64,000 bases of DNA from Vibrio plantisponsor (GCF_013041605.1 NZ_JABEQC010000001.1:248001-312000), one strand, 5' to 3'; positions 53,221-62,512 are shown, counted from the first letter of the stretch. Notes: generated from the sequence alone by a model not told the origin. Numbers and translations: made by a program.

Positions 53221-53236
53221 TGTCGGCTTCCGGACA
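53221..53236. promoter_or_regulatory. NifA upstream activator sequence for nifU
   Basis: TGT-CGGCTTCCGG-ACA is an exact TGT-N10-ACA, extending to TTTGTC-N8-GACAAA (53219-53238). Several more TGTCG/CGACA half-sites surround it (about 53190-53260). Confidence 0.8.
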
Positions 53237-53361
53237 AACAACACCGACAAAAAGCGACAAAAGACGAATCAGACAGATGAGTTAACTGGCTGGCTGATAT
53301 AAGAGGGATAAATCCAGCAAGAGTGAAGAGGCAGGAGCAGTATGACTCAGAGGTAAGTTAT

Positions 53362-53394
53362 AAAAAAACTCCCTGCCAAATTCATGACAGGGAG
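53362..53394 (-). terminator. Rho-independent terminator of the aldo/keto reductase gene
   Basis: Stem ACTCCCTG..CAGGGAG (53368-53375 and 53388-53394). The A-run 53362-53368 becomes the T-run on the minus strand. Confidence 0.82.
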
Positions 53395-53429
53395 CTGTTT
53401 CGATTCAAAAATACTGTTTTAAGTACTTT

Positions 53430-54338
53430 CTATGGCACACCGTGGCCTTTAGAAGCAACCCAAACTCGGTACCATTGTTCACGAGTCAGTTCTAAGTCCA
53501 GTGCAGCCACTGCCGATTGAACACGCTCAATCTTACCTGAGCCAACAATAGCAAGTGGCTTAGAAGGAAGGCGACGAACCCAAGCGTAGATCACTTGGTC
53601 GATGCTCTCTGCACCAATCTCTTCACGCAGTTCTTCTAACACGTTACGTACACGAACAGCTTGCTCTGACTGACCTTTAAAGATTTCACCACCGCCTAGA
53701 CATGACCATGCCATAGGGCGGGTACGCAGCATTTGTAGCTGGTCTAATGTACCGTCATCGGCAACATTAAAGTTAAGCGGGTTAATCTCTACCTGATTGG
53801 TAACCAGTGGTTTACCCAAACGAGATTGAAGCAGTGAAAACTGAGACGGTGTGAAGTTTGAAACGCCGAAGTGTTTCACCTTACCGACTTTGTGCAGCTC
53901 AGCAAACGCTTCTGCCACTTCATCCGCGTCAAGCAAAACATCTAAACGGTGGATCAACAAAACGTCAATTTCACTCACACCCAAACGCTCCAGTGAGTTG
54001 TTCACCGATTGGTAGATGTGCGCAGAGCTAGTGTCATAGTGATTAATTTTGCGTTCTGGGTGCTTATCACTGCAAAGCTGGATATCGCACTTAGTCACGA
54101 TCTGCATTTGTTCACGAAGGGACGGCTCTAACGCCAATGCTTCACCAAATAGGACTTCACACTCGTAGTTGCCATAGATGTCTGCGTGATCGACTGTCGT
54201 GATACCTAACTCTAGGTGCTGTTTGATAAACGTCAGGCGCTCTTGAGGTGTCATACCCCAATCGGCCAAACGCCAATACCCTTGAACCAGTTCTGAAAAA
54301 TCTGGTCCTTGCGGGGCGATTGTGACTTTTGCAACCAT
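53430..54338 (-). CDS. Aldo/keto reductase, YdhF-like
   Basis: 302 residues. It is an NADPH-dependent carbonyl reductase of the AKR superfamily, TIM-barrel. The catalytic tetrad is visible: Asp and Tyr in TTVDHADIYGNYE (about 48-60), Lys in IVTKCDI (about 83) and His in LLIHRLD (about 131). GVSNFTPSQF (about 157) and SGKIERV (about 272, cofactor site) follow. The layout fits YdhF-like oxidoreductases. It has its own terminator and is divergent from the XRE regulator gene. Confidence 0.9.
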   Translation of the reverse strand: MVAKVTIAPQGPDFSELVQGYWRLADWGMTPQERLTFIKQHLELGITTVDHADIYGNYECEVLFGEALALEPSLREQMQIVTKCDIQLCSDKHPERKINHYDTSSAHIYQSVNNSLERLGVSEIDVLLIHRLDVLLDADEVAEAFAELHKVGKVKHFGVSNFTPSQFSLLQSRLGKPLVTNQVEINPLNFNVADDGTLDQLQMLRTRPMAWSCLGGGEIFKGQSEQAVRVRNVLEELREEIGAESIDQVIYAWVRRLPSKPLAIVGSGKIERVQSAVAALDLELTREQWYRVWVASKGHGVP

Positions 54339-54432
54339 AATATTACTCCTTAATCCGACGGGCTCATCCTAAGCTTGTTTATTCCTCGCCTCAACCGATA
54401 AACTATAGAAGTTCGAACTGGAGTACGAAGTT

Positions 54433-54846
54433 GTGACTTTTTCTACACGTTTACAAGAATTGATTGGCGAAGAAAGCATCAGCGGGTTTGCGCGACGCGT
54501 TGATCTGTCTGAAGGCCTGATAAGAAAATACCTAAAAGGCAGTGAACCTAGCTTAGCAAAGGCAAATCAAATTGCCATTCGCGCCAACTGTTCGCTGGAA
54601 TGGTTAGCAACTGGTTGTGGGTATCTGTATCGCAAAGCAGAAGTGGTTGATATGGAAGCTTATTGCCTTGCACACAAGTTCGTCACCGGCGAAACCTTGA
54701 GTCAGGATAAGCAACATCAGCAGCGACAGATAATTGCGGGATATCAGTATTTGCGGGCACATAAGAAAGCCGACGGGTATTTAGACGAAACCTCAATGGC
54801 GAACTTTCTTCAGCGCCAACCCTCAGCGATTACTCCGAACGAGTAA
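54433..54846 (+). CDS. XRE/CI-type helix-turn-helix regulator
   Basis: 137 residues from a GTG start (GGAG about 10 nt upstream). The HTH domain is SISGFARRVDLSEGLIRKYLKGSEPSLAKANQIA (read in parts, about 16-50), typical of Cro/C1-type. The remainder is a short helical region with HKKADGYLDET. There is no peptidase domain, so it is not a full phage repressor. The target is unknown; it could act on the divergent aldo/keto reductase gene. It overlaps the next gene by 17 bp at the 3-prime end. Confidence 0.75.
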   Translation: MTFSTRLQELIGEESISGFARRVDLSEGLIRKYLKGSEPSLAKANQIAIRANCSLEWLATGCGYLYRKAEVVDMEAYCLAHKFVTGETLSQDKQHQQRQIIAGYQYLRAHKKADGYLDETSMANFLQRQPSAITPNE

Positions 54847-55363
54847 ACTGAACTTCAGCGCTTTTTCCGTCCGTGACAAGCTTTGCCATAACCTTTTCTT
54901 TCTGCCAGTGAAGGATTTTAGGAAAAGAGTGAGCATTGCGATTAATGAACAAAACTAAGGCCTTATCAACTTCTCGGGTCGACTCAGTCTTCAATTGGTC
55001 ACGGATTGAAAACTGTTGCTCTCCGAGTTGGATGCTTTGCAGTTGAAAACCATCTTTACGTAAGTTCAATTGGAACAGACTCCAACTGTTTGGCGAATAT
55101 TCACCATGCAGCGTGAGGGAGTGGACTCCCCCTTCTTGATTGCCTTTCACCTCAGGCCAAACAGGTAAGGTGTAATAGCTAAACTCATCCCCACACCATG
55201 ATGGAATAAAGATATTGTCGCTACACTCTAGCCATTCCCCTGTCTGGAGAAATTGTTTTTGATCTGGCCATACACTGTTACCACCGATAAATGGCAGCAA
55301 AAAGTCTGGGTGTGCAGCCATCGAAGCTCCACTCCAAAACAGTATAACTAGCCATTTCCACAT
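54830..55363 (-). CDS. Secreted protein of unknown function
   Basis: 177 residues with a signal peptide (MWKWLVILFWSGASMAA, cleavage near 17). The mature part has a Cys pair (LECSDN and SWCGDE, about 47-58) that may form a disulphide, and beta-strand-like repeats (HSLTLHGEYSPNSWSLFQLNL). I recognise no family. Its 3-prime end overlaps the convergent XRE gene. Confidence 0.65.
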   Translation of the reverse strand: MWKWLVILFWSGASMAAHPDFLLPFIGGNSVWPDQKQFLQTGEWLECSDNIFIPSWCGDEFSYYTLPVWPEVKGNQEGGVHSLTLHGEYSPNSWSLFQLNLRKDGFQLQSIQLGEQQFSIRDQLKTESTREVDKALVLFINRNAHSFPKILHWQKEKVMAKLVTDGKSAEVQFTRSE

Positions 55364-55568
55364 AACATTTCCTCAGATAACTACCCTTAGTGTTAGCCTT
55401 TTGCCTGCTTTCTACAAGTGCCTGAAGAACTACGCCCCCAAATTCTCTTTTGTGAGCCACTTCAAGCTCTTAAGGCGTAGGGCGAGGAATGATGTGCCTA
55501 GTCTTTAATCGATTTATCCTAAAGTCTGTTTACCTAGAGGGACTATAAGATCCCATATGGACGTGACG

Positions 55569-57635
55569 ATGAAACTAAAAACTGTAACCCTTGCTTTATG
55601 TGCCATTATTCCAAGTGCCTTCGCGGCACCAAACCTGACCATAGCCACGACAACCAACAGTCGTGACTACCCATTAGACAGCCAAAACCCGTTAGTAATT
55701 CCATTGACCAAAGATGACTACACACTAACAGTTACGGGTTTGGAGGGAAGCTGTAAGGCAGGTGAAACATCAAGCATCAAATTTAATACTCCTGTAGCTC
55801 TCAACTGTGCAGGAGCGACCACGCTGCCACTTAAAATTCGCTTCACTGGCGATTACGCGTTTAGCTATGACGACAAAGCACAAACTCTGACGTTTGTTCG
55901 TCAGGCGAAGAAAACAGTGAACAGTGAGTTCAAACGACCGATTCCAGATGTCACCTGTGAGAAATACTCTGGCGGCGAAGTCACTGTCAAAGTTGGTGAT
56001 ACTTTCACAAACGGAACGCAATTGAGAGATGCTTTTAGTGGCAAAGTGGTGACAGTAAAACAAGGTGCCGTGTCATTAACCCCACAAGCGAATAACGGCG
56101 GCTTAATCTTACTTGAGCCTGTTGAAGCCAAGCCTCAGCCATTTAACTACCGTAATGCCAATATCTATTTCGTCATGGTCGACCGTTTTAACAACGGCGA
56201 TACCAGTAACGACAACAGTTATGGGAGAAAGAAAGACGGTAAAGATGAAGTCGGCACCTTTCATGGTGGTGATCTCAAAGGCGTGATTGAAAAGTTAGAC
56301 TACATTAAAAGCCTAGGCACAGATGCTATTTGGCTCTCTCCGATTGTGGAACAAATCCACGGATTTGTCGGTGGTGGAGAAAGCGGCTCGTTCCCATTCT
56401 ATGGCTACCACGGCTACTGGACTCGTGATTTCACCAAAATCGATGAAAACTTTGGTGTCGATGAAGATTTAAAAACACTGGTTGAAGAAGCTCATAAACG
56501 CGGCATAAAAATCCTGCTAGATGCGGTTATTAACCACTCCGGTTACGCGACACTGGCTGATTTACAAATCGATAAAATCAACGTTGTAAACGGTTCACAG
56601 CTGCCAGCAAAATGGGCGGATTGGGCACCATCAAGTTCTGCTGGAGAGAACTGGCACAGTTTCCACCAGTTCATTGATTACAACAGCAACAACTGGAAAG
56701 ACTGGTGGGGGGGCGACTGGGTTCGCACCGGACTACCGGGTTATCCGAAACCGGGCTCTGGTGATATCACCATGACGCTAGCTGGCCTACCCGATTTCCG
56801 TACTGAATCGGCTGAGTTTGTTAAACCACCTAAGTGGCTGCTGGAAAACGCCGGAACAAGAGTGAAGGCACAAGATAACTTCACCGTATCTGATTATCTG
56901 ATTGAATGGCAAAGCGACTGGGTAAAACGCTTTGGAATTGATGGCTACCGTGTAGATACGGTGAAACACGTTGAAGGTGAAGTGTGGAAACGTCTGAAAC
57001 AAGCCGCCAGCGATAATCTGAACCAGTGGCGTAAAGCGCATGGCAAGCAAGGCGAACCCTTTTGGATGATGGGTGAAGTGTGGGGACATGGCGCTTATCG
57101 CAGCCCGTATTTTGATGACGGCTTCGATGCACTGATAAACTTTGATGTGCAGAAGAAAATGGACAAAGGTGCAACCTGCTTCAGCCAGATGGAAAGTGTT
57201 TATCAAGCAAACGCGAAAACGCTGCAACAAGAAGCGGATTTCAACGCTGTGAGCTATATGTCTTCACACGATACCGAGCTGTTTTTCAGCCGTTTCAAGT
57301 CGTTTGAAATGCAACGTAACGCAGCCAACGCCCTGTTGCTAAACCCGGGAGCTGTTCAGGTTTATTACGGAGATGAAGTCGCAAGAGACTTAGGCCCTTA
57401 TGCTGATGATTTCCATCAAGGAACCCGCTCAGATATGGTTTGGAAGTTGGATGCCGAGCGAGAAGCGTTGCTGGAACACTGGCAAACCGTCGGGCAATTT
57501 AGGCAGCGTCACCCAGCCATTGGTGCGGGCAAACACCAAGTCATAACACAAGCGTCTTCAAAACAAGATAGCCCTTACGTATTTTCTCGTACCCTAGGAG
57601 AAGACAAAGTTATCGTTGCGTTTGTCGGTAAGTAA
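55569..57635 (+). CDS. malS: Periplasmic alpha-amylase, MalS-like
   Basis: 688 residues with a signal peptide (cleaved after AFA, about 20). Two N-terminal beta domains precede the GH13 barrel that begins near residue 195 (IYFVMVDRFNNGD). Catalytic residues are the nucleophile Asp in GYRVDTVKH, the acid Glu in MMGEVWGHG and the Asp in SYMSSHDTE. The MalS-type stretch GGGESGSFPFYGYHGYW is present. It cleaves maltodextrins in the periplasm. I chose ATG 55569 to place the signal sequence at the N-terminus; the frame also starts at 55557. No maltose operator was identified. Confidence 0.92.
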   Translation: MKLKTVTLALCAIIPSAFAAPNLTIATTTNSRDYPLDSQNPLVIPLTKDDYTLTVTGLEGSCKAGETSSIKFNTPVALNCAGATTLPLKIRFTGDYAFSYDDKAQTLTFVRQAKKTVNSEFKRPIPDVTCEKYSGGEVTVKVGDTFTNGTQLRDAFSGKVVTVKQGAVSLTPQANNGGLILLEPVEAKPQPFNYRNANIYFVMVDRFNNGDTSNDNSYGRKKDGKDEVGTFHGGDLKGVIEKLDYIKSLGTDAIWLSPIVEQIHGFVGGGESGSFPFYGYHGYWTRDFTKIDENFGVDEDLKTLVEEAHKRGIKILLDAVINHSGYATLADLQIDKINVVNGSQLPAKWADWAPSSSAGENWHSFHQFIDYNSNNWKDWWGGDWVRTGLPGYPKPGSGDITMTLAGLPDFRTESAEFVKPPKWLLENAGTRVKAQDNFTVSDYLIEWQSDWVKRFGIDGYRVDTVKHVEGEVWKRLKQAASDNLNQWRKAHGKQGEPFWMMGEVWGHGAYRSPYFDDGFDALINFDVQKKMDKGATCFSQMESVYQANAKTLQQEADFNAVSYMSSHDTELFFSRFKSFEMQRNAANALLLNPGAVQVYYGDEVARDLGPYADDFHQGTRSDMVWKLDAEREALLEHWQTVGQFRQRHPAIGAGKHQVITQASSKQDSPYVFSRTLGEDKVIVAFVGK

Positions 57636-57655
57636 TTACTCACAATCAAGATAGA

Positions 57656-57691
57656 AAAGGACAAGGGCACATCTGCTTTTGTCCTTTTTTG
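57656..57691 (+). terminator. Rho-independent terminator of malS
   Basis: Stem AAAAGGACAA / TTGTCCTTTT (57656-57665 and 57680-57689), 14-nt loop, T-run. Confidence 0.85.
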
Positions 57692-57704
57692 GAAGAGATG
57701 AAAG

Positions 57705-59129
57705 CTAAGCGATACACTCCTGCAAACTTACCGCTTGAGGGGCATAATCACTAATGTTGATGACTTTATCTGCAATCGCATTAATCAAATCTGGATCGTG
57801 ACTAACGATTAGCAAGCTGCAATTTTGCTCACGTGCTAGCTGTACCAATTGCATCGTCACCTCTTTGGCAATGATAGGATCTAAACGCGACGTCGGTTCG
57901 TCAGCAAACAAGAATACAGGCTCCATCAGCAAAGCACGTAAAATCGAGAAGCGCTGAAGCTCGCCACCTGATACCTGACTGCTGTTGCAGGTTAGCACTT
58001 GCTCACGCAAAGCGAGTTTTTTCATTAATGGTGCAACGCGGCTAGCATCCAACTTGTGCAGTTCGATCAAATCATCCAACATTTTTCCTAGAGTGAGATG
58101 CTGAGAAAGCGAAGTCAATGGATCCTGGTATAACTTAAGCCACTTAGCTTTACCCTGAGTTTTTTGACGAACAATCTCACCCGAAGACACTTTAAGATGC
58201 CCTAAAATCGCATCACCCAAACTGCTTTTACCACAGCCACTGTCGCCAACAATGCCGACAATCTCACCTTGCTGAACGTTAAACGTCAGCGAATCAAACA
58301 ACTTTTGTTTGCCGCGTTGTATTGCCAAGTTTTCTACACTCAAGATTCGCTCTTGAGCAATATCTTTGCTTCGGCTTTGTGGCCAATTTTTCGGTGTCGA
58401 ATGAATCAGCTTTTTAGTGTATTCCTGCTGCGGATGAGCAAGCACTTGCTGTGTTTGCCCTTGCTCGACCACCTTTCCGTAATGCAGAACCAGTATTTGT
58501 CCGCCTAGACGCTGCGCAACTTCAACATCATGCGTTACTACAATCAGGCCATCGTTTTTGGTCTTATCACGCAGCATGTCGACAACATCATCACGTCGAC
58601 TGACATCCAAACCCTTGGTTGGCTCGTCTACAAGAATGATGGAAGCGTTGGCGGCAGTTGACACACAAATCGCCATACGTTGAGCCATACCTCCTGAGAG
58701 TTGCCCTACGCGCTTTTGATAAGCCTGCGCTAAACCATAACGCTCCAGCTCTTGCTGTGCCATGAGACGTGCTTGTGGCGCGGAATGCCCTAAGACAAAT
58801 CTTGATACTTCAGCCACTTGCTCACCCGATTTCATCAAAGGATCAAGTGTCGACATTGGCTCTTGTGACAGCATTGCCATTTGTTTACCCCAGAGAGTAC
58901 GGCGCTGTGCCATATTCATCACCTCTCCGTGGACGGCAATCTCACCAGTGCACGATAATCCAGAATCAATACTCGCCATGATCCACTTAAGCAACAAGCT
59001 TTTACCTGACCCTGTTTGACCAAGGATCACCAGCGGTTCACCTTTATTCACCGCTAACGACACATTTTCCAACAGAGCTCGTTCCCCTATTGATATATGG
59101 AGATTCGAAACTCTCAGCAATTCACTCAT
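57705..59129 (-). CDS. Fused double ATPase of an Opp/Nik-type ABC importer
   Basis: 474 residues with two complete nucleotide-binding domains. NBD1 has Walker A GQTGSGKS (about 36), signature LSGGMAQRMA (about 143) and Walker B ILVDEPT. NBD2 has GDSGCGKS (about 292), signature VSGGELQRFS and FADEPTS. In most Opp/Nik systems the two ATPases are separate (D and F), so this is a D-F fusion. GGAG precedes the ATG at 59129, which overlaps the permease stop. It is the last gene of the operon. Confidence 0.9.
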   Translation of the reverse strand: MSELLRVSNLHISIGERALLENVSLAVNKGEPLVILGQTGSGKSLLLKWIMASIDSGLSCTGEIAVHGEVMNMAQRRTLWGKQMAMLSQEPMSTLDPLMKSGEQVAEVSRFVLGHSAPQARLMAQQELERYGLAQAYQKRVGQLSGGMAQRMAICVSTAANASIILVDEPTKGLDVSRRDDVVDMLRDKTKNDGLIVVTHDVEVAQRLGGQILVLHYGKVVEQGQTQQVLAHPQQEYTKKLIHSTPKNWPQSRSKDIAQERILSVENLAIQRGKQKLFDSLTFNVQQGEIVGIVGDSGCGKSSLGDAILGHLKVSSGEIVRQKTQGKAKWLKLYQDPLTSLSQHLTLGKMLDDLIELHKLDASRVAPLMKKLALREQVLTCNSSQVSGGELQRFSILRALLMEPVFLFADEPTSRLDPIIAKEVTMQLVQLAREQNCSLLIVSHDPDLINAIADKVINISDYAPQAVSLQECIA

Positions 59130-59932
59130 CGTTTCTCTCCTGCAATCAAATGGAATGCCAATACAATTAACGCCAGCATTGTTAGAGGTTGAAGCAGTAA
59201 CCACGGCGCATCACCGTAATATGGAAAAAGCTCAACAATCATTTGTCCGAGTTCACTGGTTGGAGGCTGAATGCCCACATAAACAAAGCCTAGAGAAGCC
59301 ATATAAAGCACGGCGTTAGCGGCACCGAATGCTGCCATAGTCAACACAGGTGAACGTAGTGTCGGCCATAAATGGTGGCGGAAAATATAAACACGACCAA
59401 AGCCCAACAACAGAGCGTTTTGAATTTCAGGGCTATTGGCAAGAGACTGAGTCAGCGAGCGACTTACACGGAAATACTCTACCCACTGTACCAGCGCAAT
59501 CGCGATATAAATGGCGGTAAAAGAACCGGGTACCAACGCTGCAAACAACAGCACGAAAACCAAACCCGGCATAGCCAGAAGTATGTTGACAATAATATTG
59601 AGTCCATTGTCGAGCCAACGGCCGTACCAACCTGCAATCACACCTAATATGCAGCCAATGGTACTCGCACTTAACACGCAGATGATTGCCAGACTCAGGG
59701 AAAGACGCAGAGCTTCACTTAAACGGGCAAACATATTGCGACCATAGTGATCGGAACCTAACCAGTATTCGGCACTAGGTGGCATCAAAACCGCAGACAA
59801 GTTTTGCTCTGCCGGATCGACGTTCATAGCCCAGCCAATCATCGACATCGAGATCAACACACACAGCAGCAACACACCGAAAAGGCGCGATCTGTTGCTA
59901 TAGAGTTTTTTGTTATCGAAGGCTGCTAGCAT
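59126..59932 (-). CDS. ABC importer permease, DppC/NikC-like
   Basis: 268 residues with six hydrophobic segments. The N-terminal extension ends in PPSAEYWLGSDHYGRNMFARL (about 51-71), typical of the C-type permease. The EAA loop is in VSRSLTQSLANSPEIQNALLLGFGRVYIFRHHLWPTL (about 153-190). It pairs with the upstream B-type permease. The stop overlaps the ATPase start by 4 bp. Confidence 0.9.
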   Translation of the reverse strand: MLAAFDNKKLYSNRSRLFGVLLLCVLISMSMIGWAMNVDPAEQNLSAVLMPPSAEYWLGSDHYGRNMFARLSEALRLSLSLAIICVLSASTIGCILGVIAGWYGRWLDNGLNIIVNILLAMPGLVFVLLFAALVPGSFTAIYIAIALVQWVEYFRVSRSLTQSLANSPEIQNALLLGFGRVYIFRHHLWPTLRSPVLTMAAFGAANAVLYMASLGFVYVGIQPPTSELGQMIVELFPYYGDAPWLLLQPLTMLALIVLAFHLIAGEKR

Positions 59933-59933
59933 G

Positions 59934-60878
59934 TTATTGCTCCTCCTTAATTCGCGGGTCTATCCAGTAGCACAGAAGGTCAACAACCGTATTCAACATT
60001 ACAAACATCACACCTAAACAGAGCGCCGTGCCCTGAATAACAGGAATATCGCGGGCAAAAATCGCATGAGCCAAACCATGCCCTACCCCCGGCCATGAGA
60101 ACAGAGATTCAATCATTACTATCCCTTCAATCACGGTAATAAACTGGATACCGATAAACGCAACTACAGGGAGCAAAATATTGCGAACTCCATGACGCTG
60201 AAACGTTCGTAAAGGTGATAGCCCTTTCATCATTGAAAACTGATAAAAAGGCGCACGTAAAACCTGACGAGTTGAGCTCGCGACAATCCGGTTTGAGGTT
60301 GCAGCCAACGCTATAGCAAGAGTCAGGGTAGGCAGAATCAAATGCTGAGGTGTGTCAAAACCAGCAACGGGCAACCATTGCCAATAAAGCGCAAACATCA
60401 GAATGAAAATTAAACCAATTACAAACACAGGAAGCGCACGAACTGCGATTGAAAAAACAACAGCGAAAGGCTCAAACCATTTCTGCCATTTCACGCTCGC
60501 GAGACCGAGCGGGAATGCAATCAAGACGGACAACGCAAGCCCTGCAACTGCAAGCATTAAGGAATGCCCTAACTGATGACTGACAATATCACTGACTGGC
60601 TGACCACTGACTAGAGAGTTGCCCAAGTTAAACTGCGCAAGATCGATTAACCAAGAGAAAAAAGACGAGATCCCCGATTGGTTCAAATTCAACTCTTGGC
60701 GAATATATTCGGCCGCTTCCGCGCTAACGTTATCCTGACCGTAGCGGCTAGAGGCAATACGGAAAGCCATATCCCCCGGAAGTGAACGCATCAGAACAAA
60801 CGTCAATGCGCCAACTCCAAATACCACAGCAAAAAGCTGCAAAATGCGGTTATAAATTAACTGCCACACGAGAATCAA
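59934..60878 (-). CDS. ABC importer permease, DppB/NikB-like
   Basis: 314 residues, six hydrophobic segments. The N-terminal signature is FVLMRSLPGDMAFRIAS (about 27-43) and the EAA loop STRQVLRAPFYQFSMMKGLSP (about 207-227). The stop is 1 bp from the next gene. With the C-type permease it forms the membrane channel for a peptide, nickel or metallophore complex. Confidence 0.9.
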   Translation of the reverse strand: MILVWQLIYNRILQLFAVVFGVGALTFVLMRSLPGDMAFRIASSRYGQDNVSAEAAEYIRQELNLNQSGISSFFSWLIDLAQFNLGNSLVSGQPVSDIVSHQLGHSLMLAVAGLALSVLIAFPLGLASVKWQKWFEPFAVVFSIAVRALPVFVIGLIFILMFALYWQWLPVAGFDTPQHLILPTLTLAIALAATSNRIVASSTRQVLRAPFYQFSMMKGLSPLRTFQRHGVRNILLPVVAFIGIQFITVIEGIVMIESLFSWPGVGHGLAHAIFARDIPVIQGTALCLGVMFVMLNTVVDLLCYWIDPRIKEEQ

Positions 60879-62398
60879 AACTCCAAGTCGTTAAGATAAA
60901 AATTGCGGCCAAATGGATCAAAGTGGAAACCTTTGAGACGTTTGTTCACAGAGACTTCTTCTGTGTAAGCGGAAACAGGGATCACTGGCAGTTCAGTAGC
61001 AAGAATGGTTGCCGCTCTCTGCGCTTTTTCGCGATACTTGTCTGCATCTAGCGTGTAGTTAAGCTGCTTAATCAACTGTTTAAACTCTGGATTGGACCAA
61101 TTCATAGCACCCCAATCCCCACCTTTCTCAGAAAAATCATTACTCAGTACCACAAGCGGGTCCACAATCACTCCGTAATTACGCGCAATCAATGCCACTT
61201 CTAAAGAACCATCCTGATGACCGGCGGGAATCGAACTTGAGCTTGTAATACTTACATTCAGTTTTACACCCAGTTTTTTCCACTGTGCTTGAAGCGCTGT
61301 GGCTACATTCGCCAGCTCTGGACGGTCAGCGTAGGTAATCAATGACAACTCAAACACTTTACCGTCTCGCTGCAACAAACCTTGGCTGTTTTCAGTCCAA
61401 CCAAGTTCTTTGAGCATCGCTTTAGCTTTCTGAATATCAGATTCTGGGTTTGCAAAAGACTCTAAATACCAATCACTCATTGAGCGAGGCAACAGTTGCG
61501 CGGTTCCTGAATCTGGAGTGCCTAGCACAGCGCTAGCAATGCCTTTGCGATCAATGGCAAGGCTCAACGCCTGACGCGCTTTAACGGAATTGAGGAACGG
61601 ATGAGCATTGTTCAGTTTTAAAACGAGGGTACGCGGTAAAGAGTAAGACTGAACATCGGTTTGCGGATTCATTTTTAGACGCATAATGCTGGCTGGCGGA
61701 AGCTGAAGAGCAATGTCAGCCTGACCACTTATGGCTTGTAATACGCGACTTTCACCGCGATGACCAGTCAGATAAGTGGCGTATTCAATACTCGCTTTCT
61801 TACCCCAATAGCCAGCGAATTTCTTAACGGTAATTTTGTGCGGCGGCGTAACCTCAAAAAGCGAGTATGGGCCTGTGCCAATCAAGTTCACCACTTTGCC
61901 ATCTTCAGCATAAGAGGCTCGGCTTAAAATTATATTGGAATAGTTGGCAAGTACCGCAGGTAGGCTTTTGTATGCTTCAGATAATTCGATAACAACCTTG
62001 TTTTCACCTTGCGCTAAAATGTTTTTCACCGGCACTTTGCCTAGCGAGCCATATTTTCCCAGCGCAATGTTTAAACTGTTCACCACTGTATCCGCGTTCA
62101 TCAGTGAATCATCGTGGAATCGAACGCCGTCACGCAGTGTGATTGTCCATTCAGTTAGCTCATTGTTTGGCGTCGCTTCTAACGCAAGACCCGGGAGCAA
62201 ATTACCCGAATTGTCCACATCAAAAAGCGTCTCAATGACCTGCATCCTAGTAAAAATATACCCACTTGATGATGGATCAACGTTAGCAAATTCAAACGCA
62301 GCGCTGATGGTAACTGTGTTTGATTTAGAAGGAGGAGTGTTCGCATTCGCTTGAAAAACAAACACTAATGCCAACAGTGCTGCTGTAAAAATTCTCAT
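60875..62398 (-). CDS. Periplasmic substrate-binding protein of an Opp/Nik-type importer
   Basis: 507 residues with a signal peptide (cleavage after ANA, about 20). It has the SBP_bac_5 fold: LLPGLALEATPNNELTEWTITLRDGVRFHDDS (about 64-95), NLIGTGPYSLFEV (about 168-180) and ALSLAIDRKGIASAVLG (about 276-292). It resembles NikA and CntA more than OppA in its short length. The Trp/Arg metal-complex pocket cannot be resolved by eye. A Zur-like operator 31 bp upstream suggests zinc-metallophore uptake. Confidence 0.88.
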   Translation of the reverse strand: MRIFTAALLALVFVFQANANTPPSKSNTVTISAAFEFANVDPSSSGYIFTRMQVIETLFDVDNSGNLLPGLALEATPNNELTEWTITLRDGVRFHDDSLMNADTVVNSLNIALGKYGSLGKVPVKNILAQGENKVVIELSEAYKSLPAVLANYSNIILSRASYAEDGKVVNLIGTGPYSLFEVTPPHKITVKKFAGYWGKKASIEYATYLTGHRGESRVLQAISGQADIALQLPPASIMRLKMNPQTDVQSYSLPRTLVLKLNNAHPFLNSVKARQALSLAIDRKGIASAVLGTPDSGTAQLLPRSMSDWYLESFANPESDIQKAKAMLKELGWTENSQGLLQRDGKVFELSLITYADRPELANVATALQAQWKKLGVKLNVSITSSSSIPAGHQDGSLEVALIARNYGVIVDPLVVLSNDFSEKGGDWGAMNWSNPEFKQLIKQLNYTLDADKYREKAQRAATILATELPVIPVSAYTEEVSVNKRLKGFHFDPFGRNFYLNDLEF

Positions 62399-62428
62399 AA
62401 TTATAACTCTACTGACTCAAAAGTGTTT

Positions 62429-62443
62429 TGTTATAACATAACA
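62429..62443. promoter_or_regulatory. Zur-box-like operator upstream of the ABC importer operon
   Basis: TGTTATAACATAACA differs from the gamma-proteobacterial Zur core TGTTATAATATAACA at one position. It lies 31 bp before the start codon of the substrate-binding protein, overlapping the expected promoter. No NikR-type GTATGA-N16-TCATAC site was seen. Confidence 0.7.
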
Positions 62444-62512
62444 TTAATTTGAGTTTCAATTTTAATGAGAATAATTTTCAAAACCAACTAGGAAAACGAA
62501 ATGTAAAACTCG

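Noticed and set aside
53190..53260. Possible CRISPR-like array of TGTCG repeats upstream of nifU
   Set aside because: The repeats are 5-6 bp half-sites at uneven spacing without repeat-spacer structure; regulatory half-sites explain them.
55364..55568. MalT or CRP control site before malS
   Set aside because: Only a loose TGTGA half-site is present; no MalT box pair was recognised.
56787..57230. A 147-codon minus-strand ORF inside malS
   Set aside because: Antisense to a clear GH13 enzyme, no SD or known domain.
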